Assembly (NCBI GenBank): GCA_964432835.1 | Contig: CAYSPA010000060.1 | Span: 1 to 7,051 of the forward strand | Direction of reading: 5' to 3' | Length of the DNA stretch: 7,051 nt | Source of the DNA: B18-G2 sp964432835 | GTDB lineage: Archaea > Thermoplasmatota > E2 > DHVEG-1 > B18-G2 | In this document: piece after piece, positions 1 to 6,490 of the stretch | Layout: each line of letters starts with the position of its first letter | Position numbering within the stretch: position 1 is the stretch's first letter | Made by a program: the position numbers and the translations under genes | Notes under the pieces: generated by a model | What the model was told of the DNA's origin: nothing | Seen by the model: the letters and a program-made list of their open reading frames with translations, nothing else | The model's database searches: none

Positions 1-224
1 AAGATGTTTACCTCTCTCCCTTTCTGTACCGTTCCCCTCTGGTAGACCTTTACTGGGAGAGCATATTCAAGGAGATACGTGTGGGAGGTGAAAACATCAA
101 CCCTGATATATATCTGGAAGGTAACAGATGTGACCTCATAACTGTATGGGGTCCCTTTGTTTTCGTGGGTAGTTTTCTGGGATGGCTGGTATTCGGATCA
201 AGATGGGTCGAGGTAACATCATAA
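1..224 (+). CDS. 3' end of an unrecognised gene, possibly membrane-anchored
   Basis: Reading from base 3, an open frame of 73 codons runs from the window edge to a TAA at 222-224. The other two plus frames stop early, at 43-45 and about 89-91. The frame uses AGA, ATA and GGT codons like the genes downstream, which supports real coding. The visible protein has a mixed polar and aromatic stretch, a strand-like segment around IRVGGENINPDIYLEG, and then a hydrophobic run of about 20 residues (LITVWGPFVFVGSFLGWLVF) just before a short polar tail ending in WVEVTS. That layout would fit a C-terminal membrane anchor or last transmembrane helix. I do not recognise the family. Most of the gene lies upstream of the window, so no function is proposed. 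Confidence 0.65.
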   Translation, partial: DVYLSPFLYRSPLVDLYWESIFKEIRVGGENINPDIYLEGNRCDLITVWGPFVFVGSFLGWLVFGSRWVEVTS

Positions 225-361
225 CATCACCTCTTTCAAAAGGTTTAAACAGAGGGTTGTCTCACCGATTGAGAGTTGATTTAAAAGATAAAAAACTCTG
301 AAATAAGGGTGTCAGGATAACTTAACATTTTTATATTGGATACCGGTTTGTGTAGAGGATT
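225..361. other. intergenic region before lonB
   Basis: This 137-base gap is AT-rich and holds no gene. It contains the lonB promoter near its right end. It also contains a weak inverted repeat, AGAGTT at 272-277 and AACTCT at 294-299, separated by 16 mostly A/T bases. That repeat could belong to the 3' end of the upstream transcript or be chance. No clear T-run terminator is visible. Confidence 0.5.
322..337 (+). promoter_or_regulatory. TATA element for lonB
   Basis: The sequence TTTTTATATT (328-337) is a good archaeal TATA box, preceded by an A-rich stretch (AACA) where the BRE would lie. Its centre is about 30 bases before the lonB ATG. Archaeal transcription starts about 25-27 bases downstream of the TATA centre, so the predicted start is around 358 and the mRNA would have almost no leader. 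A GAGG at 355-358 sits too close to the ATG to act as a normal Shine-Dalgarno site. Confidence 0.6.
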
Positions 362-2329
362 ATGACCGAGAAATTACCATCTATTGACGAGTGGATTAAG
401 GAGCAGGACTTCGAAACAACAGCCGAGATAAAGGTTCCCGAGAAACTCATAGATCAGGTCATAGGGCAAGATAAAGCTGTGGAGATAATAAAGAAGGCGG
501 CGCAGCAAAAGAGACACGTCATGCTCATAGGCGATCCGGGAACGGGAAAATCCATGATGGCAAGAGCCATGACCGAATTTTTACCCAAAGAAGAACTCGA
601 AGATATACTCGTCTATCCGAATCCCGAGGACCCAAACACGCCTCTTATAAGAGTGGTTCCGGCAGGAAAGGGAAAGGAAATCGTGAGACAGAAAAAAATC
701 GAGGCGAGAAAGAAGAGCGAGCAACAGAGCAGTTTTATCCTTTCCCTATCACTCCTTATAATCATAACCTCTATCTTCTATGCCGTTGTATCCAAGCATC
801 TTGAATATGCTCTTTTCGGATTGTTTGCCGGCATACTGATATATGCGTTTCTCGCACGTGGAGCCACATCTCCAAGTAGAATAGAATTACAGAACACCCC
901 AAAACTCCTCGTCGGTCATGAGAAAGATGACAAACCACCTTTCGTGGATGCAACAGCCGCTCATTCCGGCGCTCTGCTCGGTGATGTGAGACATGACCCA
1001 TTCCAGTCAGCGGGACTTGAAACGCCACCCCATCAACTGGTCGAGGCGGGAGCAATCCACAGGGCGCACAAGGGAGTTCTCTATATAGATGAAATCAACA
1101 CTCTCAGCCTACAATCTCAGCAACATCTGCTCACGGCGATACAGGAAAAGAAATTCCAGATAACCGGTCAATCCGAAAGGAGTTTTGGAGCAATGGTCAA
1201 AACAGAACCTGTGCCCTGCGACTTCATTCTGGTATCGGCGGGGAATCTCGACGCTCTGCAGGGTATGCATCCGGCCCTGAGGTCAAGAATAAGAGGATAT
1301 GGCTACGAGATATATCTTAACAGTACGATGGACGACACCGATGAGAATAGGAGAAAGTTGATAAGATTTGTCGCACAGGAAGTTGTAAAAGATGGGAGGA
1401 TTCCCCACTTTGATAAGTGGGCGGTTGCCGAGGTAATAAGAGAGGCGCAGAGAAGAGCGGGGAGAAAGGGAAAGTTATCCCTGAGATTGAGGGAGCTTGG
1501 AGGTCTTGTGAGGGTTGCCGGAGACATAGCCGCAAGTGAGGGGGCAAAGGTCGTGACAAGGGAGCATGTGCTGAAGGCAAAGGAGATAGCGAGGTCTCTC
1601 GAGCATCAGGTTGCATCCCGTGCCATAGAGGCGAGGAAAGAGTACAAATCCTTCAAGACGGAGGGGACGGAAGTTGGCGTAGTTAATGGTCTGGCTGTAT
1701 ACTCTGCAGACCCCTCTCTCAGCGAATATGCGGGTCTTGTTTTACCCATAGTTGCTGAAGTAACACCCGCGGGATCAAGGGCGGAGGGAAGAATTATAGC
1801 GACCGGTAAACTAGGGGAGATAGCAAAGGAATCGGTGCAGAACATCTCGGCCATAATCAAGAAATATATGGGTAAAGATATATCGGATCATGACATCCAC
1901 ATCCAGTTCATAGGAACATACGAAGGCGTTGAGGGAGATTCTGCAAGCCTCTCCGTAATAACCGCCGTGATTTCAGCCCTCGAGAACGTGAAGGTGAGGC
2001 AGGATACCGCTATAACGGGTTCGCTCAGCATAAGGGGTAATGTTCTTCCTGTAGGAGGTATAGCAGCCAAAATAGAGGCGGCGGCGGAGGCGGGTCTCAA
2101 AAGAGTAATAATTCCAAAAGCCAATATCAAGGATGTCCTCATAGACGAGAGATATAAGGATAAGATAGAGATAATACCGGTTGAGACGCTGAGGGAAGCT
2201 CTTGAACATGTCCTTGTCGGAGAAGGTAAAAAAGAACTCCTCGAGAAGCTTGCCATGATGAGACCTCCAGAAGTCGTCGGCAAGATGGAACTCGAATCAG
2301 AGAAAAAGATCGTCGAGCCCAAAAAGTGA
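362..2329 (+). CDS. lonB: LonB, archaeal membrane-bound ATP-dependent Lon protease
   Basis: This is a 655-residue ATP-dependent serine protease of the archaeal LonB type, expected to sit on the cytoplasmic face of the membrane as a hexamer and degrade unfolded and regulatory proteins. The AAA+ domain starts near residue 25. Walker A is GDPGTGKS (57-64) and Walker B is GVLYIDEIN (238-246). Between them lies an insertion with two hydrophobic helices (about 123-143 and 146-164), the hallmark that separates LonB from bacterial LonA; the large LonA N-terminal domain is also absent. The C-terminal protease domain has the catalytic serine in EGDSAS (S527) and the catalytic lysine in VGGIAAK (K570), the Ser-Lys dyad of the family. 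Length matches characterised archaeal LonB proteins. The ATG at 362 fits the TATA spacing. The gene runs directly into nadM, so the two are probably cotranscribed. No truncation or missing key residue is seen. Confidence 0.97.
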   Translation: MTEKLPSIDEWIKEQDFETTAEIKVPEKLIDQVIGQDKAVEIIKKAAQQKRHVMLIGDPGTGKSMMARAMTEFLPKEELEDILVYPNPEDPNTPLIRVVPAGKGKEIVRQKKIEARKKSEQQSSFILSLSLLIIITSIFYAVVSKHLEYALFGLFAGILIYAFLARGATSPSRIELQNTPKLLVGHEKDDKPPFVDATAAHSGALLGDVRHDPFQSAGLETPPHQLVEAGAIHRAHKGVLYIDEINTLSLQSQQHLLTAIQEKKFQITGQSERSFGAMVKTEPVPCDFILVSAGNLDALQGMHPALRSRIRGYGYEIYLNSTMDDTDENRRKLIRFVAQEVVKDGRIPHFDKWAVAEVIREAQRRAGRKGKLSLRLRELGGLVRVAGDIAASEGAKVVTREHVLKAKEIARSLEHQVASRAIEARKEYKSFKTEGTEVGVVNGLAVYSADPSLSEYAGLVLPIVAEVTPAGSRAEGRIIATGKLGEIAKESVQNISAIIKKYMGKDISDHDIHIQFIGTYEGVEGDSASLSVITAVISALENVKVRQDTAITGSLSIRGNVLPVGGIAAKIEAAAEAGLKRVIIPKANIKDVLIDERYKDKIEIIPVETLREALEHVLVGEGKKELLEKLAMMRPPEVVGKMELESEKKIVEPKK

Positions 2330-2334
2330 TCAAC
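2326..2334 (+). promoter_or_regulatory. GTGATC ribosome-binding site for nadM
   Basis: GTGATC at 2326-2331 matches part of the sequence complementary to the usual archaeal 16S rRNA 3' end (GATCACCTCC). It lies three bases before the ATG at 2335 and includes the TGA stop of lonB (2327-2329), so termination of one gene and initiation of the next fall on the same spot. The same GTG could itself be an alternative start (2326) that would add three residues. I prefer the ATG because the family N-terminus then begins at once with the first beta strand. Confidence 0.5.
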
Positions 2335-2841
2335 ATGAAGGCTCTCTTTATAGGTAGGTTCCAGCCCTTCCACAAAGGTCATCTTGAGGTTATAAAGGAA
2401 TTTTCCAGAAAATTTGACAAGATCATTATCGGGATAGGTTCTTCTCAGTACTCCCACACCAGAGACAATCCATTTACCGCCGAAGAAAGAGAGAGAATGA
2501 TCAGGGAAAGTTTGAGAAAAGAGGGTGTAGGCAATTTTGAGATATACATGATTCCGGACATCCATAATTATCCTAGGTGGGTTAGACATGTAGAAAATAC
2601 CATTCCGGAAAAATTCGATGTGGTTATCGCGAGAAATCCCGTAACCCTGAGATTGTTCAAGGAAAAGGGGTATGCGGTTAAGAGACCTCCTCGGTATGGC
2701 GGTGAGGATTGTAAGGGGGAGATAATAAGATACAGGATAGCGAGAGGCGAAAAATGGAGGCACCTTGTTCCCGATGCCGTTGCTAAAATAATTGATGAAG
2801 TTGATGGAGTGGAACGAATCAGAAAACTCTACGTGGATTAA
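2335..2841 (+). CDS. nadM: nicotinamide-nucleotide adenylyltransferase, archaeal NadM type
   Basis: This 168-residue cytoplasmic enzyme joins NMN and ATP to give NAD+ and pyrophosphate, the adenylyl-transfer step of NAD synthesis and salvage. The N-terminus MKALFIGRFQPFHKGH holds the nucleotidyltransferase signature (HKGH, residues 13-16) in the arrangement typical of archaeal NMN adenylyltransferases. Further family landmarks are IIGIGSSQYSHT (31-42), NPFTAEER (45-52), the KRPPRY region (116-121), and a C-terminal GEIIRYRIARGEKW stretch (128-141) that carries the second ATP-binding segment. The usual ISSTxxR-like form is replaced here by a GEIIR variant, close to the GTEIR seen in methanogen homologues. 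Length is normal. The gene begins five bases after the lonB stop with no promoter of its own, so it should depend on the lonB promoter. A GTG at 2326 is an alternative start. Confidence 0.95.
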   Translation: MKALFIGRFQPFHKGHLEVIKEFSRKFDKIIIGIGSSQYSHTRDNPFTAEERERMIRESLRKEGVGNFEIYMIPDIHNYPRWVRHVENTIPEKFDVVIARNPVTLRLFKEKGYAVKRPPRYGGEDCKGEIIRYRIARGEKWRHLVPDAVAKIIDEVDGVERIRKLYVD

Positions 2842-2850
2842 ATTTAAAAG
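2841..2850 (+). promoter_or_regulatory. TATA element for the Sm-like gene
   Basis: AATTTAAAAG lies directly after the nadM stop. Its centre is about 27 bases before the ATG at 2873, so transcription would begin within a few bases of the start codon and give a leaderless mRNA. No Shine-Dalgarno sequence is visible in the TTTCATTTTTTC stretch before the ATG, which agrees with leaderless translation. Read-through from lonB-nadM is also possible because the gap is only 31 bases. Confidence 0.55.
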
Positions 2851-2872
2851 GGGTTGAACCTTTCATTTTTTC

Positions 2873-3088
2873 ATGGCATTGCCGATAGATGTGCTTCAAA
2901 AATCCCTCAATCAGAAAATGATTCTTCTGTTGAAAGACGGGAGAATGCTCGAAGGAACTCTCTCGGGTTACGACGAGCACATGAATCTTGTTCTGGAAGA
3001 CACCGAGGAGCGGATGGAAGAGACGAGAAAGAAACTGGGTACCGTCATAATCAGGGGAAGCAACGTTGTCAGCATATCTGTGGCTTAG
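2873..3088 (+). CDS. archaeal Sm-like (LSm/SmAP) RNA-binding protein
   Basis: This 71-residue protein has the length and motifs of a minimal archaeal Sm fold. Family members form heptameric (sometimes hexameric) rings that bind U-rich RNA. The N-terminal helix (LPIDVLQKSLNQ) is followed by the Sm1 motif with conserved Asp, Gly and Asn (LLKDGRMLEGTLSGYDEHMN, about 19-38). After a charged connector (EDTEERMEETRKK) comes the Sm2 motif (IRGSNVVSIS, about 60-69). The invariant RG of Sm2 is present; the next residue is Ser where Asp is common. The protein ends right after the last strand. In many archaea the Sm-like gene is followed by the gene for ribosomal protein L37e, but that partner is missing here and a candidate small RNA gene lies downstream instead. 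An overlapping frame at 2854-3093 gives a low-complexity product and is not a gene. Confidence 0.95.
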   Translation: MALPIDVLQKSLNQKMILLLKDGRMLEGTLSGYDEHMNLVLEDTEERMEETRKKLGTVIIRGSNVVSISVA

Positions 3089-3113
3089 CGTAAATTAACA
3101 TCCAAAATCGAGA

Positions 3114-3129
3114 CGAAAGTTTTATATAC
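3114..3129 (+). promoter_or_regulatory. strong BRE/TATA promoter of a candidate small RNA
   Basis: CGAAAG (3114-3119) directly followed by TTTTATATAC (3120-3129) is the best match to an archaeal BRE plus TATA consensus in the window, similar in form to promoters of stable RNA genes. The TATA centre near 3124 predicts transcription starting around 3149-3152. No start codon with a meaningful reading frame follows: the GTG at 3150 meets a stop after nine codons. The promoter therefore appears to serve a non-coding transcript. Confidence 0.65.
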
Positions 3130-3149
3130 AATCCTTTGATATTCACATA

Positions 3150-3232
3150 GTGGAAGGAACAGGGCTGGTAGTTGTTTGAGTGCATCCCATCCCCTCCTAG
3201 CCTGAGGCCAGCCTCCTTCCAACTTCTTTTTA
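3150..3232 (+). ncRNA. candidate structured small RNA, family unknown
   Basis: This segment has its own promoter, a long-range stem and a U-rich end. GGAAGG (3152-3157) pairs perfectly with CCTTCC (3215-3220). Inside it GGCTGG (3163-3168) pairs with CCAGCC (3208-3213), with an extra G-U pair possible (3162 and 3214), leaving a bulge of about four bases on the 5' side. A smaller hairpin CCTC (3193-3196) with GAGG (3204-3207) can stack next to it. By my count G+C over 3152-3220 is 41 of 69 (about 59%), against about 25% in the following 106 bases, the contrast seen for stable RNAs in AT-rich archaea. The segment ends in TTCTTTTTATT. I cannot assign a family: it is not a tRNA or 5S rRNA, is far too short for SRP or RNase P RNA, and lacks a convincing box C. 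A 5' leader element of hutU is the alternative, but hutU has its own promoter downstream. Confidence 0.5.
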
Positions 3233-3233
3233 T
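3221..3233 (+). terminator. U-rich terminator of the candidate small RNA
   Basis: AACTTCTTTTTAT follows directly after the closing strand of the 3152-3220 stem. Archaeal RNA polymerase terminates at T-runs, and a T-run right behind a stable stem would release a transcript of about 75-80 bases with a U-rich 3' end. This also separates the transcript from hutU, which begins about 100 bases further on. Confidence 0.5.
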
Positions 3234-3240
3234 TAAAATC

Positions 3241-3262
3241 TTCTGACGGATTCTGAGAATCC
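3241..3262. promoter_or_regulatory. palindrome upstream of the hut promoter, candidate operator
   Basis: GGATTCT (3248-3254) and AGAATCC (3256-3262) form a perfect 15-base palindrome around the G at 3255. A second copy of its core, TTCTGA at 3241-3246, repeats at 3251-3256, one helical turn (10 bases) away. The site lies about 30-45 bases before the hutU TATA element, where an archaeal activator, or a Lrp-type regulator, could sit next to the BRE. A short hairpin in RNA is impossible with a one-base loop at full pairing, so a DNA-binding site is more likely than an RNA structure. No regulator gene is in view. Confidence 0.4.
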
Positions 3263-3283
3263 AGTATACGATTTTCTCCAAAA

Positions 3284-3298
3284 TGAAAACTTTAAGTA
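3284..3298 (+). promoter_or_regulatory. TATA element for the hutUH operon
   Basis: TGAAAAC (3284-3290) followed by TTTAAGTA (3291-3298) resembles an archaeal BRE plus TATA. With its centre near 3294 transcription should start around 3320, just before the hutU ATG at 3327. This argues against the upstream TTG (3318) as the start. The short palindrome TCAAATTTTGA (3306-3316) lies between the TATA element and the predicted start of transcription, a position where a bound repressor would block initiation. Being purely AT-rich, that palindrome may be chance. Confidence 0.5.
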
Positions 3299-3326
3299 GA
3301 AAAAATCAAATTTTGAATTGATTTTT

Positions 3327-4973
3327 ATGCGGAAAATAAAAGCGAAGAGAGGTAAAGAATTAAGGTGCAGAGGCTGGAGACAGGAAGGAATTTTGAGGAT
3401 GCTCGAGAACAACTTAGAGAATGCAGAAAAACCGGAGGAACTCATAATCTACGGAGGCTCAGGTAAAGCGGCTAGAAACTGGGATTGCTTTCACGCGATC
3501 GTTGATACCTTGAAGAATCTTGAAGATGACGAGACATTACTGGTTCAATCTGGTAAACCTGTAGCGGTTTTCAAAACATGGAAAACCGCCCCGAGGGTGC
3601 TGATAGCAAACGCAAACCTCGTTCCACACTGGAGCAACTGGGATGTTTTTCATGAACTGGAGAAAAAAGGTCTCATAATGTACGGTCAGATGACCGCCGG
3701 CTCATGGTGCTATATAGGCACGCAGGGAATCATACAGGGAACTTACGAGACGTTTGCCGCATGCGCCAGAAAGCATTTCAAGAGCGATCTGAGGGGGAAG
3801 ATTGTTCTAACTGGTGGTCTTGGAGGGATGGGTGGAGCACAACCCCTGGCTATAAAGATGAATAACGGCATATGTATAGCTGTTGAGTGTGACAGGAAGA
3901 GAATAGAGCGCAGAATCAAGGCAGGATTCTGTGATATGGTTGTCGAGGATATTGATGAAGCGGTCGAGATAGCGGAGCAGGCTAAAGAGGAGGGCGAGCC
4001 AAAATCTATAGCGGTTGTTGGCAACTGTGCAGATACTCATCCATATCTTGTTGAAAAGGGGTTCAAACCAGATGTTGTCACCGACCAAACCTCTGCACAC
4101 GATGAACTCAATGGCTATGTCCCCGCTGGATACTATGGAGACAATGTTGAAGAAGCGTACGAGCTGAGAAGGGAGAATCCGAAAAAGTACATCGAACTTT
4201 CTATGGAGAGCATGAAGAGGCACTGTAAAGCGATGGTAGATTTCCAGAAGAGGGGCTCCGTGGTTTTTGATTATGGAAATAATCTCAGGGGACAGGCAAA
4301 GAAAGCGGGATTTGAAGATGCATTCAGTTATCCGGGATTTGTTATAGCATACATAAGACCGATGCTCGCAGTTGGAAGAGGTCCTTTCAGATGGATTGCA
4401 CTAACCGGAAATCCCGAAGATATACTGAAGACGGATAAAAAAGTACTCGAGTTATTCCCGGAGGATAACGTTCTGAAAAACTGGATTACCCTTGCAGAGA
4501 AATATTTACCATGGGAGGGTTTACCAGCTAGAGTATGCTGGCTTGGATATGGAGAGAGGGAGAAATTTGCCCTGGAGATCAACAGGATGGTGAGAGAAGG
4601 AGAGATTGGTCCAATTTCGATATCCAGAGACCATCTCGATTCAGGAAGCGTTGCATCACCATACAGAGAAACAGAGGGCATGAGGGATGGAAGTGATGCT
4701 ATTGCTGACTGGCCCTTACTGAACGCCCTGCTGAACTGCGCAGCCGGCGCAGATTTGGTTGCTATCCACAACGGTGGAGGAGTTGGTATCGGATTATCGA
4801 CGCATGCGGGAATGATAGTGGTCTGTGATGGAAGTAAAGAAACGGATGAGAGGATAAAGAGAGTCTTTAAAGCGGACCCCGGAATAGGAGTAATAAGGCA
4901 TGCCGATGCCGGCTATGAAGAGGCGATAGAGCTGGTTAAGAATAGCGATTTGAAGGCGCCGATGATCAGATGA
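3327..4973 (+). CDS. hutU: urocanate hydratase
   Basis: This 548-residue cytoplasmic enzyme hydrates urocanate to 4-imidazolone-5-propionate, the second step of histidine breakdown, using tightly bound NAD+ as an electrophile. Family landmarks run through the whole protein: RGKELRCRGWRQEGILRML (8-26), YGGSGKAARNW (42-52), the glycine-rich NAD+-binding stretch LTGGLGGMGGAQP (161-173), the QTSAHDELNGY region (254-264), FDYGNN (314-319), the conserved cysteine in ARVCWLGYGER (C404), and HNGGGVGIGLSTHAG (481-495). Length is close to the 550-560 residues usual for the family, so it looks complete. I chose the ATG at 3327. A TTG at 3318 would add three residues but lies at or before the predicted transcription start. 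The stop overlaps the hutH start (ATGA), so the two genes form one operon. Confidence 0.96.
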   Translation: MRKIKAKRGKELRCRGWRQEGILRMLENNLENAEKPEELIIYGGSGKAARNWDCFHAIVDTLKNLEDDETLLVQSGKPVAVFKTWKTAPRVLIANANLVPHWSNWDVFHELEKKGLIMYGQMTAGSWCYIGTQGIIQGTYETFAACARKHFKSDLRGKIVLTGGLGGMGGAQPLAIKMNNGICIAVECDRKRIERRIKAGFCDMVVEDIDEAVEIAEQAKEEGEPKSIAVVGNCADTHPYLVEKGFKPDVVTDQTSAHDELNGYVPAGYYGDNVEEAYELRRENPKKYIELSMESMKRHCKAMVDFQKRGSVVFDYGNNLRGQAKKAGFEDAFSYPGFVIAYIRPMLAVGRGPFRWIALTGNPEDILKTDKKVLELFPEDNVLKNWITLAEKYLPWEGLPARVCWLGYGEREKFALEINRMVREGEIGPISISRDHLDSGSVASPYRETEGMRDGSDAIADWPLLNALLNCAAGADLVAIHNGGGVGIGLSTHAGMIVVCDGSKETDERIKRVFKADPGIGVIRHADAGYEEAIELVKNSDLKAPMIR

Positions 4974-6490
4974 TAGAGATAGATGGTGACCATCTGAGAA
5001 TAGAGGATGTAATTGCGGTTGCCAGGAATTTTGAGAAGGTTTGCATCAAAGCGGATGCAAAGAAAAAAATTGAAGAATCCAGAAAAATCGTTGAGAAGAT
5101 CATAGAAGAGGAGAGGACGGTCTACGGGGTTTCTACAGGTTTTGGAGACCTCGTGAAGGTGAGGATAAACAGAGAGGATGTTGACGCATTACAGCAGAAT
5201 CTCGTGAGAAGCCATTCATGTGGGCATGGCAAACTTTTACCTACGGACCTTGTGAGAGCGATGATACTCCTGAGGACAAACTCCCTTGTCAAGGGTTACT
5301 CTGGAGTGAGATACGAACTTGTAGAGCTCTTGGTCGGCATGCTGAATAACAGAGTTCATCCTTGCATCCCTGAGAGCGGCTCCGTCGGCGCCAGCGGCGA
5401 CCTCATTCCTCTGGCGCATATTGCTTTGGCAGTTATAGGGGAAGGTGAGGTCGAGGTTGATGGCGAGATCGTCGGGGCGGATGAAGGTCTAAAGAGAAAA
5501 GGGTTAAAGCCCATTAAGTTGAAAGCAAAGGAAGGACTGGCTTTAATAAATGGCACTCAATTGATGAATGCCTATCTCTGCTTTGCTATTCATGATATTC
5601 ACAATCTTCTCAAGAACGCACAGATAGCAGGGATAATGAGCCTTGAAGCACTGAAAGGAACGGACCAGGCATTCAGAAAGGACATTCAGAAGTTGAGACC
5701 TCATGATGGGCAGAAAAAATCGGCGGAGAATTTGTGGAATCTTCTTAGAGGAAGCGAAATTCTGAAATCACACAGAAACTGTCCTAAAGTTCAGGACCCT
5801 TACACTCTGAGATGCATGCCCCAGGTTTTTGGTGCCGTCTATGATGCCCTCGATTTTGCAAGGAAAATAGCTGAGGTGGAAATGAATTCGGTTACAGATA
5901 ATCCCATAATTTTGAGAGAAAGTGGGGATGTGGTATCCGGTGGCAACTTTCATGGTCAGAATCTTGCTATGGTTCTTGATTTCTTATCCATAGCAACATC
6001 CTATCTTGGATCGTTCAGTGAAAGAAGAATAGCAAGACTTGTGGACGGTAAACTTTCCGAACTCCCCCCTTTTCTAACGGATAAGGGTGGACTTCATTCG
6101 GGCTTCATGATGCCACATTACCTTGCTGCATCTCTTGTGAATGAAAACAAAATCCTATCTCATCCGGCAAGCGTTGATACCATACCTGTATCTGCAAATC
6201 AGGAAGATTTTGTCAGCATGGGTGCAAATGCTGGTAAAAAACTCATGAAAATCATAGATAACGTCCAGACAATAGTAGCGATAGAATATCTCACATCAGC
6301 TCAGGCGCTGGAATTCTTGAAACCCTTGAAACCATCCAGAGCCATACAGATAGCATATAACCATATCAGAAAAAGAATCCAAAAATTGGATGTTGATAGA
6401 GCCATGTACAGAGATATCGAGATGATGAAGAATATGCTCAAATCCGGTGAGATCGTGAGGGCAGTGGAAAAGGAGGTCAAACTCCACTAA
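4970..6490 (+). CDS. hutH: histidine ammonia-lyase
   Basis: This 506-residue cytoplasmic enzyme removes ammonia from L-histidine to give urocanate, the first step of the pathway. The Ala-Ser-Gly triplet that cyclises into the MIO electrophile is present in GSVGASGDLIPLAH (A141-S142-G143). The catalytic tyrosine lies in VYGVSTGFGD (Y52), and other family signatures include NLVRSHSCGHG (77-87), DPYTLRCMPQVFGA, EMNSVTDNPII, GGNFHGQN and SANQEDFVSMG. Length is as usual for the family (about 500-510). The related phenylalanine and tyrosine lyases share the MIO site, but SHSCGHG at the substrate loop and the adjoining hutU point firmly to histidine. The ATG overlaps the hutU TGA by four bases. TGATC (4963-4967) just before it may be a weak ribosome-binding site, so translational coupling is likely. 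Confidence 0.97.
   Translation: MIEIDGDHLRIEDVIAVARNFEKVCIKADAKKKIEESRKIVEKIIEEERTVYGVSTGFGDLVKVRINREDVDALQQNLVRSHSCGHGKLLPTDLVRAMILLRTNSLVKGYSGVRYELVELLVGMLNNRVHPCIPESGSVGASGDLIPLAHIALAVIGEGEVEVDGEIVGADEGLKRKGLKPIKLKAKEGLALINGTQLMNAYLCFAIHDIHNLLKNAQIAGIMSLEALKGTDQAFRKDIQKLRPHDGQKKSAENLWNLLRGSEILKSHRNCPKVQDPYTLRCMPQVFGAVYDALDFARKIAEVEMNSVTDNPIILRESGDVVSGGNFHGQNLAMVLDFLSIATSYLGSFSERRIARLVDGKLSELPPFLTDKGGLHSGFMMPHYLAASLVNENKILSHPASVDTIPVSANQEDFVSMGANAGKKLMKIIDNVQTIVAIEYLTSAQALEFLKPLKPSRAIQIAYNHIRKRIQKLDVDRAMYRDIEMMKNMLKSGEIVRAVEKEVKLH

Noticed and set aside
272..299. AGAGTT/AACTCT inverted repeat upstream of lonB as a terminator or operator
   Set aside because: The arms are only six bases with a 16-base AT-rich spacer and no T-run behind them, which is too weak to call.
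1888..2763. 291-codon open frame on the minus strand
   Set aside because: It lies opposite the protease domain of lonB and most of nadM, both unmistakable genes, and its product shows no recognisable domain. It is a shadow of the plus-strand codon pattern.
2854..3093. 79-codon plus-strand frame overlapping the Sm-like gene
   Set aside because: Its product is low in complexity and rich in Arg, Glu and Ser, while the 2873-3088 frame carries clear Sm1 and Sm2 motifs.
3150..3179. Tiny frame starting at GTG behind the strong TATA element
   Set aside because: It stops after nine codons (TGA at 3177-3179), and the surrounding stem structure and U-tail fit an RNA gene better than a leaderless peptide.
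3150..3232. Candidate RNA as a box C/D or H/ACA guide RNA
   Set aside because: CTGA at 3202-3205 could be a D box, but no RTGATGA box C is present. The internal bulge is too small for a pseudouridylation pocket and no ACA box follows the stem at the right place.
3318..3326. TTG at 3318 as the hutU start
   Set aside because: The TATA element at 3291-3298 places transcription start around 3320, and urocanase homology begins just after the ATG at 3327.
4328..4771. 147-codon minus-strand frame inside hutU
   Set aside because: It is antisense to conserved urocanase motifs and has no promoter or recognisable domain.
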